Source: JAIUNP01 sp020161975
Lineage (GTDB): Bacteria; Pseudomonadota; Alphaproteobacteria; Rhizobiales; Beijerinckiaceae
DNA: 64,000 nucleotides
Reading direction: 5' to 3'
Assembly: GCA_036745275.1 (NCBI GenBank)
Contig: DAIOGK010000001.1
Coordinates: forward strand, 186,001-250,000
Shown one piece after another: positions 46,006 through 53,885 of this stretch (position 1 is the stretch's first letter; each line of letters begins with the position of its first letter). The translations under genes and the position numbers were made by a program. The notes under the pieces were generated by a model. It did no database searches, was not told the origin of the DNA, and saw nothing but the letters and a program-made list of their open reading frames with translations.

Positions 46006-46368
46006 ATGTCCGTGAAGATCCGCCTCTCGCGTGGAGGCACCAAGAAGCGTCCGTACTATTACATCGTCATCGCCCAGTCGACGGCGCCGCGTGATGGCCG
46101 CTTCATCGATGAAGTTGGCAGCTACAACCCGCTGCTGCCGAAGGATTCGGCCGAGCGCGTGAAGCTCGATGTCGAGAAGGTCAAGGCCTGGCTCGCCAAG
46201 GGCGCCCAGCCGACCGACCGCGTTGCCCGGTTCCTTGATGCCGCCGGCCTTGCCAAGCGCACGCCGTCGAACAATCCCGAGAAGGCCAAGCCCGGCAAGA
46301 AGATGGCCGACCGTGCCGCCGCCAAGGCCAAGAAGGCCGAAGAGGCTGCTGCTCCGGCAGCCGAGTAA
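46006..46368 (+). CDS. rpsP: 30S ribosomal protein S16
   Basis: This ribosomal protein has 120 residues: the conserved core MSVKIRLSRGGTKKRPYY, VAQSTAPRDGRFIDEVGSYNP (in parts) and KAQPTDRVARFLDAAGLAK-like run, plus the Lys/Ala-rich C-terminal extension common in alphaproteobacteria. AGGAG at 45994-45998 sets the start. It is normally directly after ffh; here an AT-rich gene sits between them. Confidence 0.98.
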   Translation: MSVKIRLSRGGTKKRPYYYIVIAQSTAPRDGRFIDEVGSYNPLLPKDSAERVKLDVEKVKAWLAKGAQPTDRVARFLDAAGLAKRTPSNNPEKAKPGKKMADRAAAKAKKAEEAAAPAAE

Positions 46369-46378
46369 GCGCGCTCCT

Positions 46379-46480
46379 CCCCCTTCTGCGGGAAGGGACC
46401 CTTCGACGGCAGAGGGCGGGTGAGGGGTCTCCTCACCCTGCCCTCAGGCCTTGGGCTTCCCTCTCCCGCATGGGGAGAGG
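46379..46480. repeat. Cluster of three palindromes between rpsP and rimM
   Basis: Three inverted repeats follow each other: CCCTTC/GAAGGG at 46381-46397; a 14-bp arm pair at 46412-46425 and 46431-46445 with one bulged base and a GGTCT loop; and CCTCTCCC/GGGAGAGG at 46460-46480. The composition (GGGTGAGGGG, CTCACCCTGCCCTC) resembles dispersed intergenic palindromic elements of Hyphomicrobiales genomes. It lies inside an operon, between two genes translated together. Its mobility, or an RNA role such as attenuation or mRNA protection, is inference. Confidence 0.65.
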
Positions 46481-46494
46481 TGATTGGAGATGTC

Positions 46495-47019
46495 GTGAGC
46501 AAGGCACCAGACAATCTTGTCCTGATGGGCATTTTCGGGGCCGCCGTCGGCCTCAAGGGTGAGGTGCGCCTCAAGTCCTATACCGCAGAGCCTGTCGATA
46601 TCGCCGAATATTCGCCGCTTCTTTCGCGGGACGGGCGCAACTTCACGATCACGTCGGTGCGTGAGGCCAATGAGGTCGTCGTCGTGCGCGTCGCGGGGGT
46701 CTCTGACCGGACGGCGGCAGAAAAGCTGACCAATCTCGAACTGTTCGTTCCCCGCGCTCGCCTCGGTGACACGGAGGATGAGGATGAGTTCTTTCATGCC
46801 GATCTGATCGGCCTTCGGGCCGAGACAGGGGCAGGCGCGGTGCTGGGCACCGTTGCCGCGCTTTACGATTTCGGGGCCGGCGACATGGTGGAAATCCGGC
46901 CGCCACGGGGAAAGCCTCTGGTCTATCCGTTCACGAAAGCGGTGGTGCCGGTGGTGGATATCGCCGGGGGCCGGATCATTGTCGTGCCGCCCAACGAAAT
47001 CGAGGGCGACGCGGGATGA
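46495..47019 (+). CDS. rimM: Ribosome maturation factor RimM
   Basis: RimM helps assemble the 30S head. The 174-residue product begins at GTG 46495, with GGAG at 46486-46489; the frame upstream is repeat sequence and is not protein. Family marks: LMGIFGAAVGLKGEVRLKSYT, the PRC-barrel region DEFFHADLIGLRAE and the closing GRIIVVPPNEI. It overlaps trmD by 4 bases. Confidence 0.95.
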   Translation: MSKAPDNLVLMGIFGAAVGLKGEVRLKSYTAEPVDIAEYSPLLSRDGRNFTITSVREANEVVVVRVAGVSDRTAAEKLTNLELFVPRARLGDTEDEDEFFHADLIGLRAETGAGAVLGTVAALYDFGAGDMVEIRPPRGKPLVYPFTKAVVPVVDIAGGRIIVVPPNEIEGDAG

Positions 47020-47702
47020 CCTTCCGCGCCACCATCCTGACGCTCTATCCGGAGATGTTTCCCGGGCCGCTCGGCCTGTCACTGGCCGGCGAAGGCCTTG
47101 CCAATGGCCTCTGGTCGCTCGACGTGCGCAACATCCGCGATTTCGGCCACGGTCGGCACAGGACGGTGGATGACACGCCGGCGGGCGGTGGCCCCGGCAT
47201 GGTGCTGCGGGCCGACGTGCTGGCCGCTGCTATCGACGCGGCAGACGGTACGCATGATGTGCCGCGGCTTCTGATGTCGCCCCGCGGCAGGCCGCTTACG
47301 CAAGCCATGGCGCGTGGTCTGGCCGCCGGTCCCGGAGCGCTCATCGTTTGTGGTCGTTTCGAGGGGGTGGATGAGCGGGTGATCGGCGCGCGCGGTCTCA
47401 CCGAGGTCTCCATCGGCGACTACATTCTCTCCGGCGGGGAAATGGCGGCATTGACCCTGCTTGATGCCGTCGTCCGGCTCATTCCGGGGGTGATGGGCAA
47501 GCATCAGTCGGGTGATGAGGAGAGTTTCGAGAACGGACTGCTTGAATATCCGCATTATACCCGCCCGCGCGATTTCGAGGGGCAGGGCATTCCCGAGGTT
47601 CTGACCTCCGGTGATCATGGCAAGATCGCCGCCTGGCGCCGCGCGCAATCCCTCGCGCTGACCGGAGCGCGCCGACCTGATCTTCTGAAACCCCGATCGT
47701 AG
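47016..47702 (+). CDS. trmD: tRNA (guanine-37-N1)-methyltransferase
   Basis: TrmD makes m1G37, which prevents frameshifting. The 228 residues carry the SPOUT knot motifs: FHLLTLYPEMF-type start (FRATILTLYPEMFPG), DDTPAGGGPGMVLR, LIVCGRFEGVDERVI and SIGDYILSGGEMAALTLLDAV. ATGA overlap with rimM implies coupling. Order rpsP-rimM-trmD-rplS is the standard bacterial operon. Confidence 0.98.
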   Translation: MTFRATILTLYPEMFPGPLGLSLAGEGLANGLWSLDVRNIRDFGHGRHRTVDDTPAGGGPGMVLRADVLAAAIDAADGTHDVPRLLMSPRGRPLTQAMARGLAAGPGALIVCGRFEGVDERVIGARGLTEVSIGDYILSGGEMAALTLLDAVVRLIPGVMGKHQSGDEESFENGLLEYPHYTRPRDFEGQGIPEVLTSGDHGKIAAWRRAQSLALTGARRPDLLKPRS

Positions 47703-47823
47703 ATGGTCCTTGCGCGGGTTTATACTCGACAGGGCCGGAAAACCCCTGTATGGGGGCGCACCAAATTCACAACAGCGTCATCAAAGCGCTTGCCGGCAAC
47801 GGCACAATGGATGGAGTAGACCG

Positions 47824-48198
47824 ATGAACCTGATCGCCCAGATCGAACAGGAAGAAATCGCCCGCGTAACCGAGGGCAAGACAATTCCCGCCTTCCAGGC
47901 CGGCGATACGCTTCAGGTCAACGTGCGCGTGGTCGAAGGTGAGCGGACCCGTGTTCAGGCCTATGAGGGCGTCTGCATCGCCCGCAACGGCGGCGGCCTC
48001 AACGAGAGCTTCACCGTCCGCAAGATTTCCTATGGCGAGGGTGTGGAGCGTGTGTTCCCGATGTATTCGCCGTTGATCGAGTCGATCAAGGTGGTCCGCC
48101 GTGGTGCCGTTCGTCGCGCCAAGCTCTATTACCTGCGCGATCGTCGCGGAAAGTCTGCCCGCATTGCAGAGCGCGTGGAGAAGGCTGACAAGGCGTAA
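47824..48198 (+). CDS. rplS: 50S ribosomal protein L19
   Basis: This 124-residue ribosomal protein matches the family: MNLIAQIEQEEIARV, AGDTLQVNVRVVEGERTRVQAYEG, FTVRKISYGEGVERVFPMYSP and RRGAVRRAKLYYLRDRRGKSARI. GGAG at 47813-47816 sets the start. The 121-base leader after trmD is long for this operon and could be a regulatory leader; I see no recognised motif in it. Confidence 0.98.
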   Translation: MNLIAQIEQEEIARVTEGKTIPAFQAGDTLQVNVRVVEGERTRVQAYEGVCIARNGGGLNESFTVRKISYGEGVERVFPMYSPLIESIKVVRRGAVRRAKLYYLRDRRGKSARIAERVEKADKA

Positions 48199-48227
48199 GC
48201 TGCCCTTCACGGCGAATTGAAGGTGAG

Positions 48228-48251
48228 AGCGCGGGTTTGTCCCGCGCTTTT
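48228..48251 (+). terminator. Terminator after rplS
   Basis: An 8-bp stem (AGCGCGGG / CCCGCGCT) with a 5-base loop, followed by TTTTC. It ends the ffh-rpsP-rimM-trmD-rplS operon. Confidence 0.85.
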
Positions 48252-48303
48252 CGTTTCTGGCGTGACGATTTCCCGATAGGCTTGCCGCATAGAGGAGGCC
48301 TTG

Positions 48304-49200
48304 ATGCGTGAACAGAAACCCGTCCTGACTCAGGATGTCATCAATCTCTATGACCATTTCACCCATGGCGGCATGGACCGCCGGGTGTTTCTGGATCGGC
48401 TGACGCGGCTGGTGGGAGGAGCGGCGGCAGCGCAAGGCGCACTCGCGCTGCTGCAATCGAACTATGCGATGGCGCAGGTCGTGCCGGAGAACGATCCGCG
48501 TCTCATGATCAACACACTGACATATGCCGGGCCGAATGGCCCGATGAGCGGCTATCTCTGCCGGCTGAAAGGGGGCGCCAAACGCCCGGCGGTGTTGGTG
48601 ATTCACGAGAACCGGGGGCTCAATCCGCATATCCGGGATGTAACGCGGCGCCTCGCGCTCGACGGTTTTCTGGCCTATGGCATCGACGCGCTGACACCGG
48701 AGGGCGGGACACCGGCCGACGAGGACAAGGCGCGCGACATGTTCGGCAAGATCGACATCAACAAGACGGGCGAGAATGTCGCGGCGGCGGTCGGTGTGCT
48801 GGCCAAACATGCCGAATCGACCGGCAAGGTCGGAGCGGTCGGATTCTGCTGGGGCGGGGGTATGGTCAATCAGGTGGCCTGGCGCGCGCCGGAACTCGCC
48901 GCCAGTGTGCCTTACTATGGCATCCAGCCGCCGCTCGACAAGGTGCCGCTGATCAAGGCGGCGATGCTGATTCACTATGCGGGCACGGACGAGCGCATCA
49001 ACGCCGGAATTGAGGCCTATCGCAAGGCCCTGACGGATGCGGGCAAGACCTTCGAGATCTTCATCTACGAGGGGACCCAGCACGCCTTCAACAACGATAC
49101 CGGGGCGGCACGTTACAACAAGGCGGCGGCGGATCTTGCCTGGGGCCGCACGCTTGCCCATTTCCGGAAATATCTCGGCGAGCCACCGAAGGGGGCATGA
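48304..49200 (+). CDS. Dienelactone hydrolase-family protein
   Basis: This 298-residue alpha/beta hydrolase has an N-terminal segment with a twin-arginine-like sequence (MDRRVFLDRLTRLVGGAAAAQGA) suggesting Tat export, then the DLH domain: VLVIHENRGLNPHIRDVTRRLALDGFLAY in parts, the nucleophile cysteine in GFCWGGG and the closing histidine in GTQHAFNND. AGGAGG at 48293-48298 sets the ATG at 48304. Substrate is unknown; members act on lactones, esters and related compounds. Confidence 0.9.
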   Translation: MREQKPVLTQDVINLYDHFTHGGMDRRVFLDRLTRLVGGAAAAQGALALLQSNYAMAQVVPENDPRLMINTLTYAGPNGPMSGYLCRLKGGAKRPAVLVIHENRGLNPHIRDVTRRLALDGFLAYGIDALTPEGGTPADEDKARDMFGKIDINKTGENVAAAVGVLAKHAESTGKVGAVGFCWGGGMVNQVAWRAPELAASVPYYGIQPPLDKVPLIKAAMLIHYAGTDERINAGIEAYRKALTDAGKTFEIFIYEGTQHAFNNDTGAARYNKAAADLAWGRTLAHFRKYLGEPPKGA

Positions 49201-49243
49201 ATCCCCTTTGGATCCGGCGTCCCGTCGTGACGCCGGGCGCGGT

Positions 49244-51232
49244 CTAGACGGTGACCTGCGAGCCCATTTCGACCACGCGCCCCGACGGGATGTGGAAGAA
49301 GTCCGTCGGCGAAAGCGATGTGCGCGACAGGAAGATAAACAGGTTGTCCTGCCACATCGGCATTCCGGAATTGGCAGACGGCTTGATGGAACGGCGCCCC
49401 AGGAAGAATGACGTCTGCATGATGTCAAAGTTCATGCCGCGTCGGCGGGCGACCGCGAGAATATGCGGAACGCGTGGGGTTTCCATATAGCCAAGCGTTG
49501 CGATGATCCGGCCGAAATCCTCGTTGAGTTCGTCGATCTGAAGCTGTTCGGATTCAGGCACACGCGGCACTTCCGCTGTCCTGATGGTCAGCATGATGTT
49601 GCGCTTGTGCAGTACCTTGTTGTGCTTGAGGTTGTGCAACAGGGCTGCTGGGGCGGTGTCCGGATCGGAGGTGAGGAAGACGGCGGCGCCCGGCACCCGC
49701 ACGGGCTTGGATTTTTCCAGCATCCGCAACAGGTCAGCCAGCGGCAGGCTATCTTTGCGCGACTTGTCGTTGATGATCTTGGTGCCACGCACCCACGTCC
49801 AGATGATGGCAACGAGGATGGCGCCGAAGATCAGCGGCAGATAGGCGCCATCCGGAATTTTCAGGGCATTGGCGCCGAAAAAGGCAAGATCGATCAGCAG
49901 CAGCGGCACAACGACCAGGGTGACGACCGGAAGGCGCCAGTTCCATACGCGCCAGGCGACAATGAAGAACAGGCCGGTGTCTGCCAGCATGGCACCGGTG
50001 ACCGCAATGCCATAGGCGTTGGCGAGCTTGGATGAGGTCTGGAAGGCAAGCACGAGGGCCAGGACGCCAATCAGCAGCATCCGGTTCACCTGCGGCAGGT
50101 AGATCTGGCCGAGCTGGGTTTCCGAGGTATGACGGATTTCAAGGCGCGGGAGGAGGCCAAGGCGCACGGCCTGCTGGGTCAGGGAGTAGGCGCCGGTGAT
50201 GACCGCCTGGCTGGCGATAATGGTCGCCAGTGTCGCCAGGATGACCAGCGGAGCAAGGCCCCAGACACCCCAGCTCTGCGGGATCATCATGTAGAGCGGA
50301 TCCTTGGCTGTCTCCGGATGGGCAAGAATCATCGCGCCCTGTCCGAGATAGCAGAGCGTGAGGCTGGGAAAGATGATGGCGAGCCAGGCGAGGCGGATCG
50401 GGAACTTTCCGAAGTGGCCCATATCCGCATAGAGCGCTTCCGCGCCGGTCACCGACAGGAAGACCGAACCCAGGACCAGCAGCCCCAGAATGCCGTGGCC
50501 GAACAGGAACTTGATGCTGTACCAGGGGTTGAAGGCGGCAAAGATCGAGAGATCATCGCCAATGTGCATCAGTCCGAGGCCGCCCAGCGTGAGGAACCAC
50601 ACCAGCATGATCGGCCCGAAGAAGGCCGCGACTTTGCCGGTGCCCCGGCTCTGGACCGCGAACAGTCCGATCAGGATGATGACGGAAATCCAGACGATGT
50701 AGGGATCGAACACCGGGGTGACGTATTTCAGACCCTCGACGGCAGACAGAACGGAAATCGCTGGGGTGATGATCGAATCCCCGTAAAACAGCGCAGCACC
50801 GACAATGCCGAGCAGGAAGGGTAGCGTCGCCTTGCGACCCATGGCCCGCTGGGCCAGGGCCATCAGCGTCAGCGTGCCGCCTTCGCCGCGGTTGTCGGCG
50901 CGCATGATGAAGGTGACGTATTTGACCGTGACGACGAGCGTCAGCGCCCAGATGAAGAGCGAGACGATGCCAAAGACCGTTTCGGGATCGATCGCAGAGC
51001 CATGGCTGGCATAGTGGTGCAGCGACTCTCGCATCGCATAGAGCGGCGAAGTGCCGATATCGCCATAGACGACACCGATCGAGCCGATGGTCAGCGCCGC
51101 AAGGCTCTCCTTGGCATGACCATGACCATTTTCTGCGCCATGATCGTGCTGGCCCTGTTCGCCATTGCCTGCCGCCACCGATGGGGTTGGGCTGGTGGGC
51201 GGCATCGCGTCTTGCGTGGTCATGCGGGTCAT
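49244..51232 (-). CDS. kup: Low-affinity potassium transporter Kup
   Basis: Kup takes up potassium in symport with protons. The 662 residues have twelve membrane helices after a His/Gly-rich N-terminal tail (about residues 20-43). Family signatures include ALTIGSIGVVYGDIGTSPLYA, ADNRGEGGTLTLMAL, GDSIITPAISVLSAVEGL and the C-terminal cytoplasmic domain beginning near PVRVPGAAVFLTSDP. Start: ATG at 51232 or, three codons on, 51223; neither has a strong ribosome site. The frame is open much further upstream (to 52771), opposite leuC, but that part is not coding. Confidence 0.95.
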   Translation of the reverse strand: MTRMTTQDAMPPTSPTPSVAAGNGEQGQHDHGAENGHGHAKESLAALTIGSIGVVYGDIGTSPLYAMRESLHHYASHGSAIDPETVFGIVSLFIWALTLVVTVKYVTFIMRADNRGEGGTLTLMALAQRAMGRKATLPFLLGIVGAALFYGDSIITPAISVLSAVEGLKYVTPVFDPYIVWISVIILIGLFAVQSRGTGKVAAFFGPIMLVWFLTLGGLGLMHIGDDLSIFAAFNPWYSIKFLFGHGILGLLVLGSVFLSVTGAEALYADMGHFGKFPIRLAWLAIIFPSLTLCYLGQGAMILAHPETAKDPLYMMIPQSWGVWGLAPLVILATLATIIASQAVITGAYSLTQQAVRLGLLPRLEIRHTSETQLGQIYLPQVNRMLLIGVLALVLAFQTSSKLANAYGIAVTGAMLADTGLFFIVAWRVWNWRLPVVTLVVVPLLLIDLAFFGANALKIPDGAYLPLIFGAILVAIIWTWVRGTKIINDKSRKDSLPLADLLRMLEKSKPVRVPGAAVFLTSDPDTAPAALLHNLKHNKVLHKRNIMLTIRTAEVPRVPESEQLQIDELNEDFGRIIATLGYMETPRVPHILAVARRRGMNFDIMQTSFFLGRRSIKPSANSGMPMWQDNLFIFLSRTSLSPTDFFHIPSGRVVEMGSQVTV

Positions 51233-51436
51233 CCCGGTGTGGCGCGGCAGAGCAGCAGGGTGGACCTGCCGGGCGAAACGGGGCGGCTTATACACCGCTT
51301 CCCATCCAGCAAAAAGCCATAATCTGACTGCGGACCACAGCTTTCGGGCTGTAGACCCGCGCCAGCTTTTTCCTTCCAATCGCTGTGGATTCCTTCTAAA
51401 GACGGCGTTCCAGCAGTTCTTGATGGCGTGAGAGAC

Positions 51437-52843
51437 ATGGCAAACCCGCGCACCCTTTACGACAAGATTTTCGACGACCACGTGGTTGACCGGTCTCCGG
51501 ATGGAACCTGTCTGCTCTATATTGATCGCCATCTCGTGCATGAGGTGACCTCGCCGCAGGCCTTCGAGGGGTTGCGCATGACGGGCCGCAAGGTCCGGCA
51601 TCCTGAAAAGACCCTCGCGGTTGTTGATCACAATGTGCCCACCACGGACCGGTCCAAGGGCATTGACGAGCCGGAAAGCCGCATCCAGGTCGAGACAATT
51701 GCAAAAAATGCCGCAGAGTTCGGTGTCGAATACTATGACGAGCACGACAAGCGGCAGGGTATTGTCCACGCTGTCGGGCCGGAGCAGGGCTTCACCCTGC
51801 CCGGCACCACAATCGTCTGCGGCGACAGCCACACCTCGACCCATGGCGCTTTCGGGGCGCTGGCCCATGGCATCGGCACCTCCGAGGTCGAACATGTGCT
51901 TGCCACCCAGACCCTGATCCAGGGCAAGGCGAAGAACATGCTGGTGGAGGTGAACGGCACCCTCGCGCCCGGCGCGACAGCCAAGGACATCATTCTCGCC
52001 ATCATCGGCGAGATCGGAACGGGCGGCGGCACCGGCCATGTCATCGAATTTGCCGGCGATGCCATCATGGCGCTTTCGATGGAAGGGCGCATGACGGTCT
52101 GCAACATGACCATCGAGGGCGGCGCCCGCGCCGGGCTGATTGCCCCCGACGAAAAGACCTTCGCCTATCTCAAGGGCCGCCCCAAGGCGCCGACCGGCGA
52201 GAACTGGGACAAGGCGGTTGCCTACTGGCAGACGCTGAAGACCGATCCCGGTGCGCATTTCGACCGGGTGATCCGGCTCGATGCCGCGAACCTGCCGCCC
52301 ATCGTTTCCTGGGGCACAAGCCCGGAAGATGTGGTGTCGGTGGAAGGCACCGTGCCTGATCCGTCGGCGATTTCCGACGAATCCAAGCGCCTCTCCAAGC
52401 AGCGTGCGCTCGATTATATGGGGCTCACCGCCGGCACGAAGATCACCGACATCGCCATCGACAAGGTGTTCATCGGCTCCTGCACCAATGGCCGCATCGA
52501 AGACCTGCGCGCGGCTGCGGGCGTGCTGAAGGGCCGGAAGATCGCCAGCACGGTGTCCGGAATCGTCGTTCCGGCCTCCGGGCTCGTGAAGGAGCAGGCC
52601 GAGGCCGAGGGGCTGCATCAGGTGTTCATTGATGCGGGGCTCGAATGGCGCGAGCCGGGCTGCTCGATGTGCCTTGGCATGAACCCGGACCAGTTGAAAC
52701 CGGGCGAGCGCTGCGCCTCGACTTCGAACCGCAACTTCGAGGGCCGTCAGGGTTTCCGGGGCCGGACGCATCTCGTCTCGCCGGAAATGGCGGCTGCGGC
52801 TGCGGTTTCCGGCAAGTTCGTGGATATCCGCTCGTTCCGGTAA
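51437..52843 (+). CDS. leuC: 3-isopropylmalate dehydratase large subunit
   Basis: LeuC, with LeuD, isomerises isopropylmalate in leucine synthesis. The 468 residues carry the cluster ligands in IGSCTNGRIEDLR and EPGCSMCLGMNPDQL, and the substrate region GDSHTSTHGAFGALAHGIGTSEVEHVL. The ATG at 51437 is preferred. The divergent kup gene starts 204 bases away. LeuD lies about 1.8 kb after the leuC stop, separated by unrelated genes. Confidence 0.97.
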   Translation: MANPRTLYDKIFDDHVVDRSPDGTCLLYIDRHLVHEVTSPQAFEGLRMTGRKVRHPEKTLAVVDHNVPTTDRSKGIDEPESRIQVETIAKNAAEFGVEYYDEHDKRQGIVHAVGPEQGFTLPGTTIVCGDSHTSTHGAFGALAHGIGTSEVEHVLATQTLIQGKAKNMLVEVNGTLAPGATAKDIILAIIGEIGTGGGTGHVIEFAGDAIMALSMEGRMTVCNMTIEGGARAGLIAPDEKTFAYLKGRPKAPTGENWDKAVAYWQTLKTDPGAHFDRVIRLDAANLPPIVSWGTSPEDVVSVEGTVPDPSAISDESKRLSKQRALDYMGLTAGTKITDIAIDKVFIGSCTNGRIEDLRAAAGVLKGRKIASTVSGIVVPASGLVKEQAEAEGLHQVFIDAGLEWREPGCSMCLGMNPDQLKPGERCASTSNRNFEGRQGFRGRTHLVSPEMAAAAAVSGKFVDIRSFR

Positions 52844-52863
52844 GTTCCGGGCGATGCAACGGG

Positions 52864-52891
52864 AAAGGGCGCCGTCTCCGGCGCCCTTTTT
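52864..52891 (+). terminator. Terminator after leuC
   Basis: A 10-bp stem (AAAGGGCGCC / GGCGCCCTTT) with a 6-base loop and T-tract, 20 bases after the leuC stop. The A-rich left side means it may also work for the opposing small gene ending at 52895. Confidence 0.9.
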
Positions 52892-52894
52892 GTT

Positions 52895-53110
52895 TTACCA
52901 GCCGAACTTGCGGCGTCGACCATAGGCATGGCCGCGACCGCGGCTCCAGCCGCGATGCTTGCCGCGTCCGCCGCGTTTGACAGCTTCAATCTCTGGGCCG
53001 GCCTCTGCGCCGACCGGCACTTGCGCCGGAATGCGCGCAGAAGCGCTGCCTGCGGTGAACAGCGCGGCGAGAGTCCCGACGGCTCCGATCAACATATGAC
53101 GGCGATTCAT
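52895..53110 (-). CDS. Small secreted Arg/Gly-rich protein
   Basis: This 71-residue product has a signal peptide (MNRRHMLIGAVGTLAALFTAGSASA) and a short mature part ending in a highly basic tail (KRGGRGKHRGWSRGRGHAYGRRRKFGW, in sections). AAGGAG lies 6 bases before the ATG at 53110, so that start is used in place of the ATG two codons earlier, which overlaps the ribosome site. Tails like this can bind polyanions such as nucleic acid or lipopolysaccharide; no family is recognised. Confidence 0.68.
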   Translation of the reverse strand: MNRRHMLIGAVGTLAALFTAGSASARIPAQVPVGAEAGPEIEAVKRGGRGKHRGWSRGRGHAYGRRRKFGW

Positions 53111-53238
53111 GCTCATCTCCTTCCTGATGGCGCCAAGAGCGCTGGGTCTCAATGTAAGCGGCACAGGGTAGCAATCAGTGCGGCGGCACACAATCGAGAG
53201 CGATTGCCAAGCGCGGGTCCATTGCCTAGCATCCGCTG

Positions 53239-53361
53239 ATGATCGACGATGACGAGAACGACAGGCTGGTCATTCAGGCCAAGCGCACGGGACGGGTGCT
53301 CGGCTATTGTTTCGTTGCCTATCTCGTCTGGTCGCTCGGCCAATACGCAAAGCTCTGGTGA
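53239..53361 (+). CDS. 40-residue single-pass membrane peptide
   Basis: A short frame encodes an acidic N-terminus (MIDDDENDRL), a basic stretch and one hydrophobic segment (VLGYCFVAYLVWSL) ending in YAKLW. The stop at 53359-53361 lies two bases before the ATG of the zincin gene, so the two would be translated together. Small size makes this tentative; the layout (acid-basic-hydrophobic) and tight coupling favour a real gene. Confidence 0.5.
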   Translation: MIDDDENDRLVIQAKRTGRVLGYCFVAYLVWSLGQYAKLW

Positions 53362-53363
53362 TC

Positions 53364-53777
53364 ATGGATCAGGCGGTCTGGCGGGGGGCAAAGGCGCCGT
53401 CCCTCGATGATTTCGAAGCGATTGCCCACGAGGCCTACAGCCGCCTGCCCGAAGGCTTCCGGCGGATGACGGCGGGTGTGATCATCCGTATCGCTGATTT
53501 TCCCGACGAGGAGATCGTCGAGGAAATGGACCTGGAAAGCCCGTTTGACATCCTCGGGCTCTTTCAGGGCATCGGCATGGCGCAGGCCGCAGCCACCATG
53601 GAAACGGGGCAATTTCCCAACATGATCTGGCTCTATCGCCGGCCCATCCTCGATTACTGGGCCGATCATGATGAGACTTTGGGCAAGATCATCTCTCATG
53701 TGCTTGTGCATGAAATCGGCCATCATTTCGGCCTTTCGGATGAGGATATGGAGCGGATCGAGGCAAGTGTGCAGTGA
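53364..53777 (+). CDS. Metallopeptidase-family (zincin-like) protein
   Basis: This 137-residue protein is of the MMP37-like/DUF1025 type: HVLVHEIGHHFGLSDEDME carries the HExxH zinc motif with a third ligand downstream, and FEAIAHEAYSRLPEGFRRMTAGVIIRIADFPDEEI (in parts) is the family's N-terminal core. GLFQGIGMAQ and MIWLYRRPILDYW are also typical. Peptidase activity has not been established for the family. The start follows the 40-residue gene by two bases, and its stop overlaps a GTG (GTGA) that may start the RDD gene. Confidence 0.92.
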   Translation: MDQAVWRGAKAPSLDDFEAIAHEAYSRLPEGFRRMTAGVIIRIADFPDEEIVEEMDLESPFDILGLFQGIGMAQAAATMETGQFPNMIWLYRRPILDYWADHDETLGKIISHVLVHEIGHHFGLSDEDMERIEASVQ

Positions 53778-53885
53778 ACGATAAAAGAAAAGGCATTTCC
53801 GGATGGTTTTTTATTTTCGCAGAATAACCTCCATGATCGTCGATTATTTATTTTTTCGGCAATTGTCGTTGCGATTTTTGTCTTG

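Noticed and set aside
47767..49428. 553-codon minus-strand frame opposite rplS and the dienelactone hydrolase
   Set aside because: Runs across two certain genes and an intergenic terminator; no motif.
51233..52771. Upstream extension of the kup frame by over 500 codons across leuC
   Set aside because: The Kup family starts near 51232; the extension is antisense to leuC and of shadow composition.
53807..53813. TTTTTTA as a programmed -1 frameshift site in the RDD gene
   Set aside because: A -1 shift leads to the wrong frame; a +1 shift or loss of one T is needed, so the classic mechanism does not fit.
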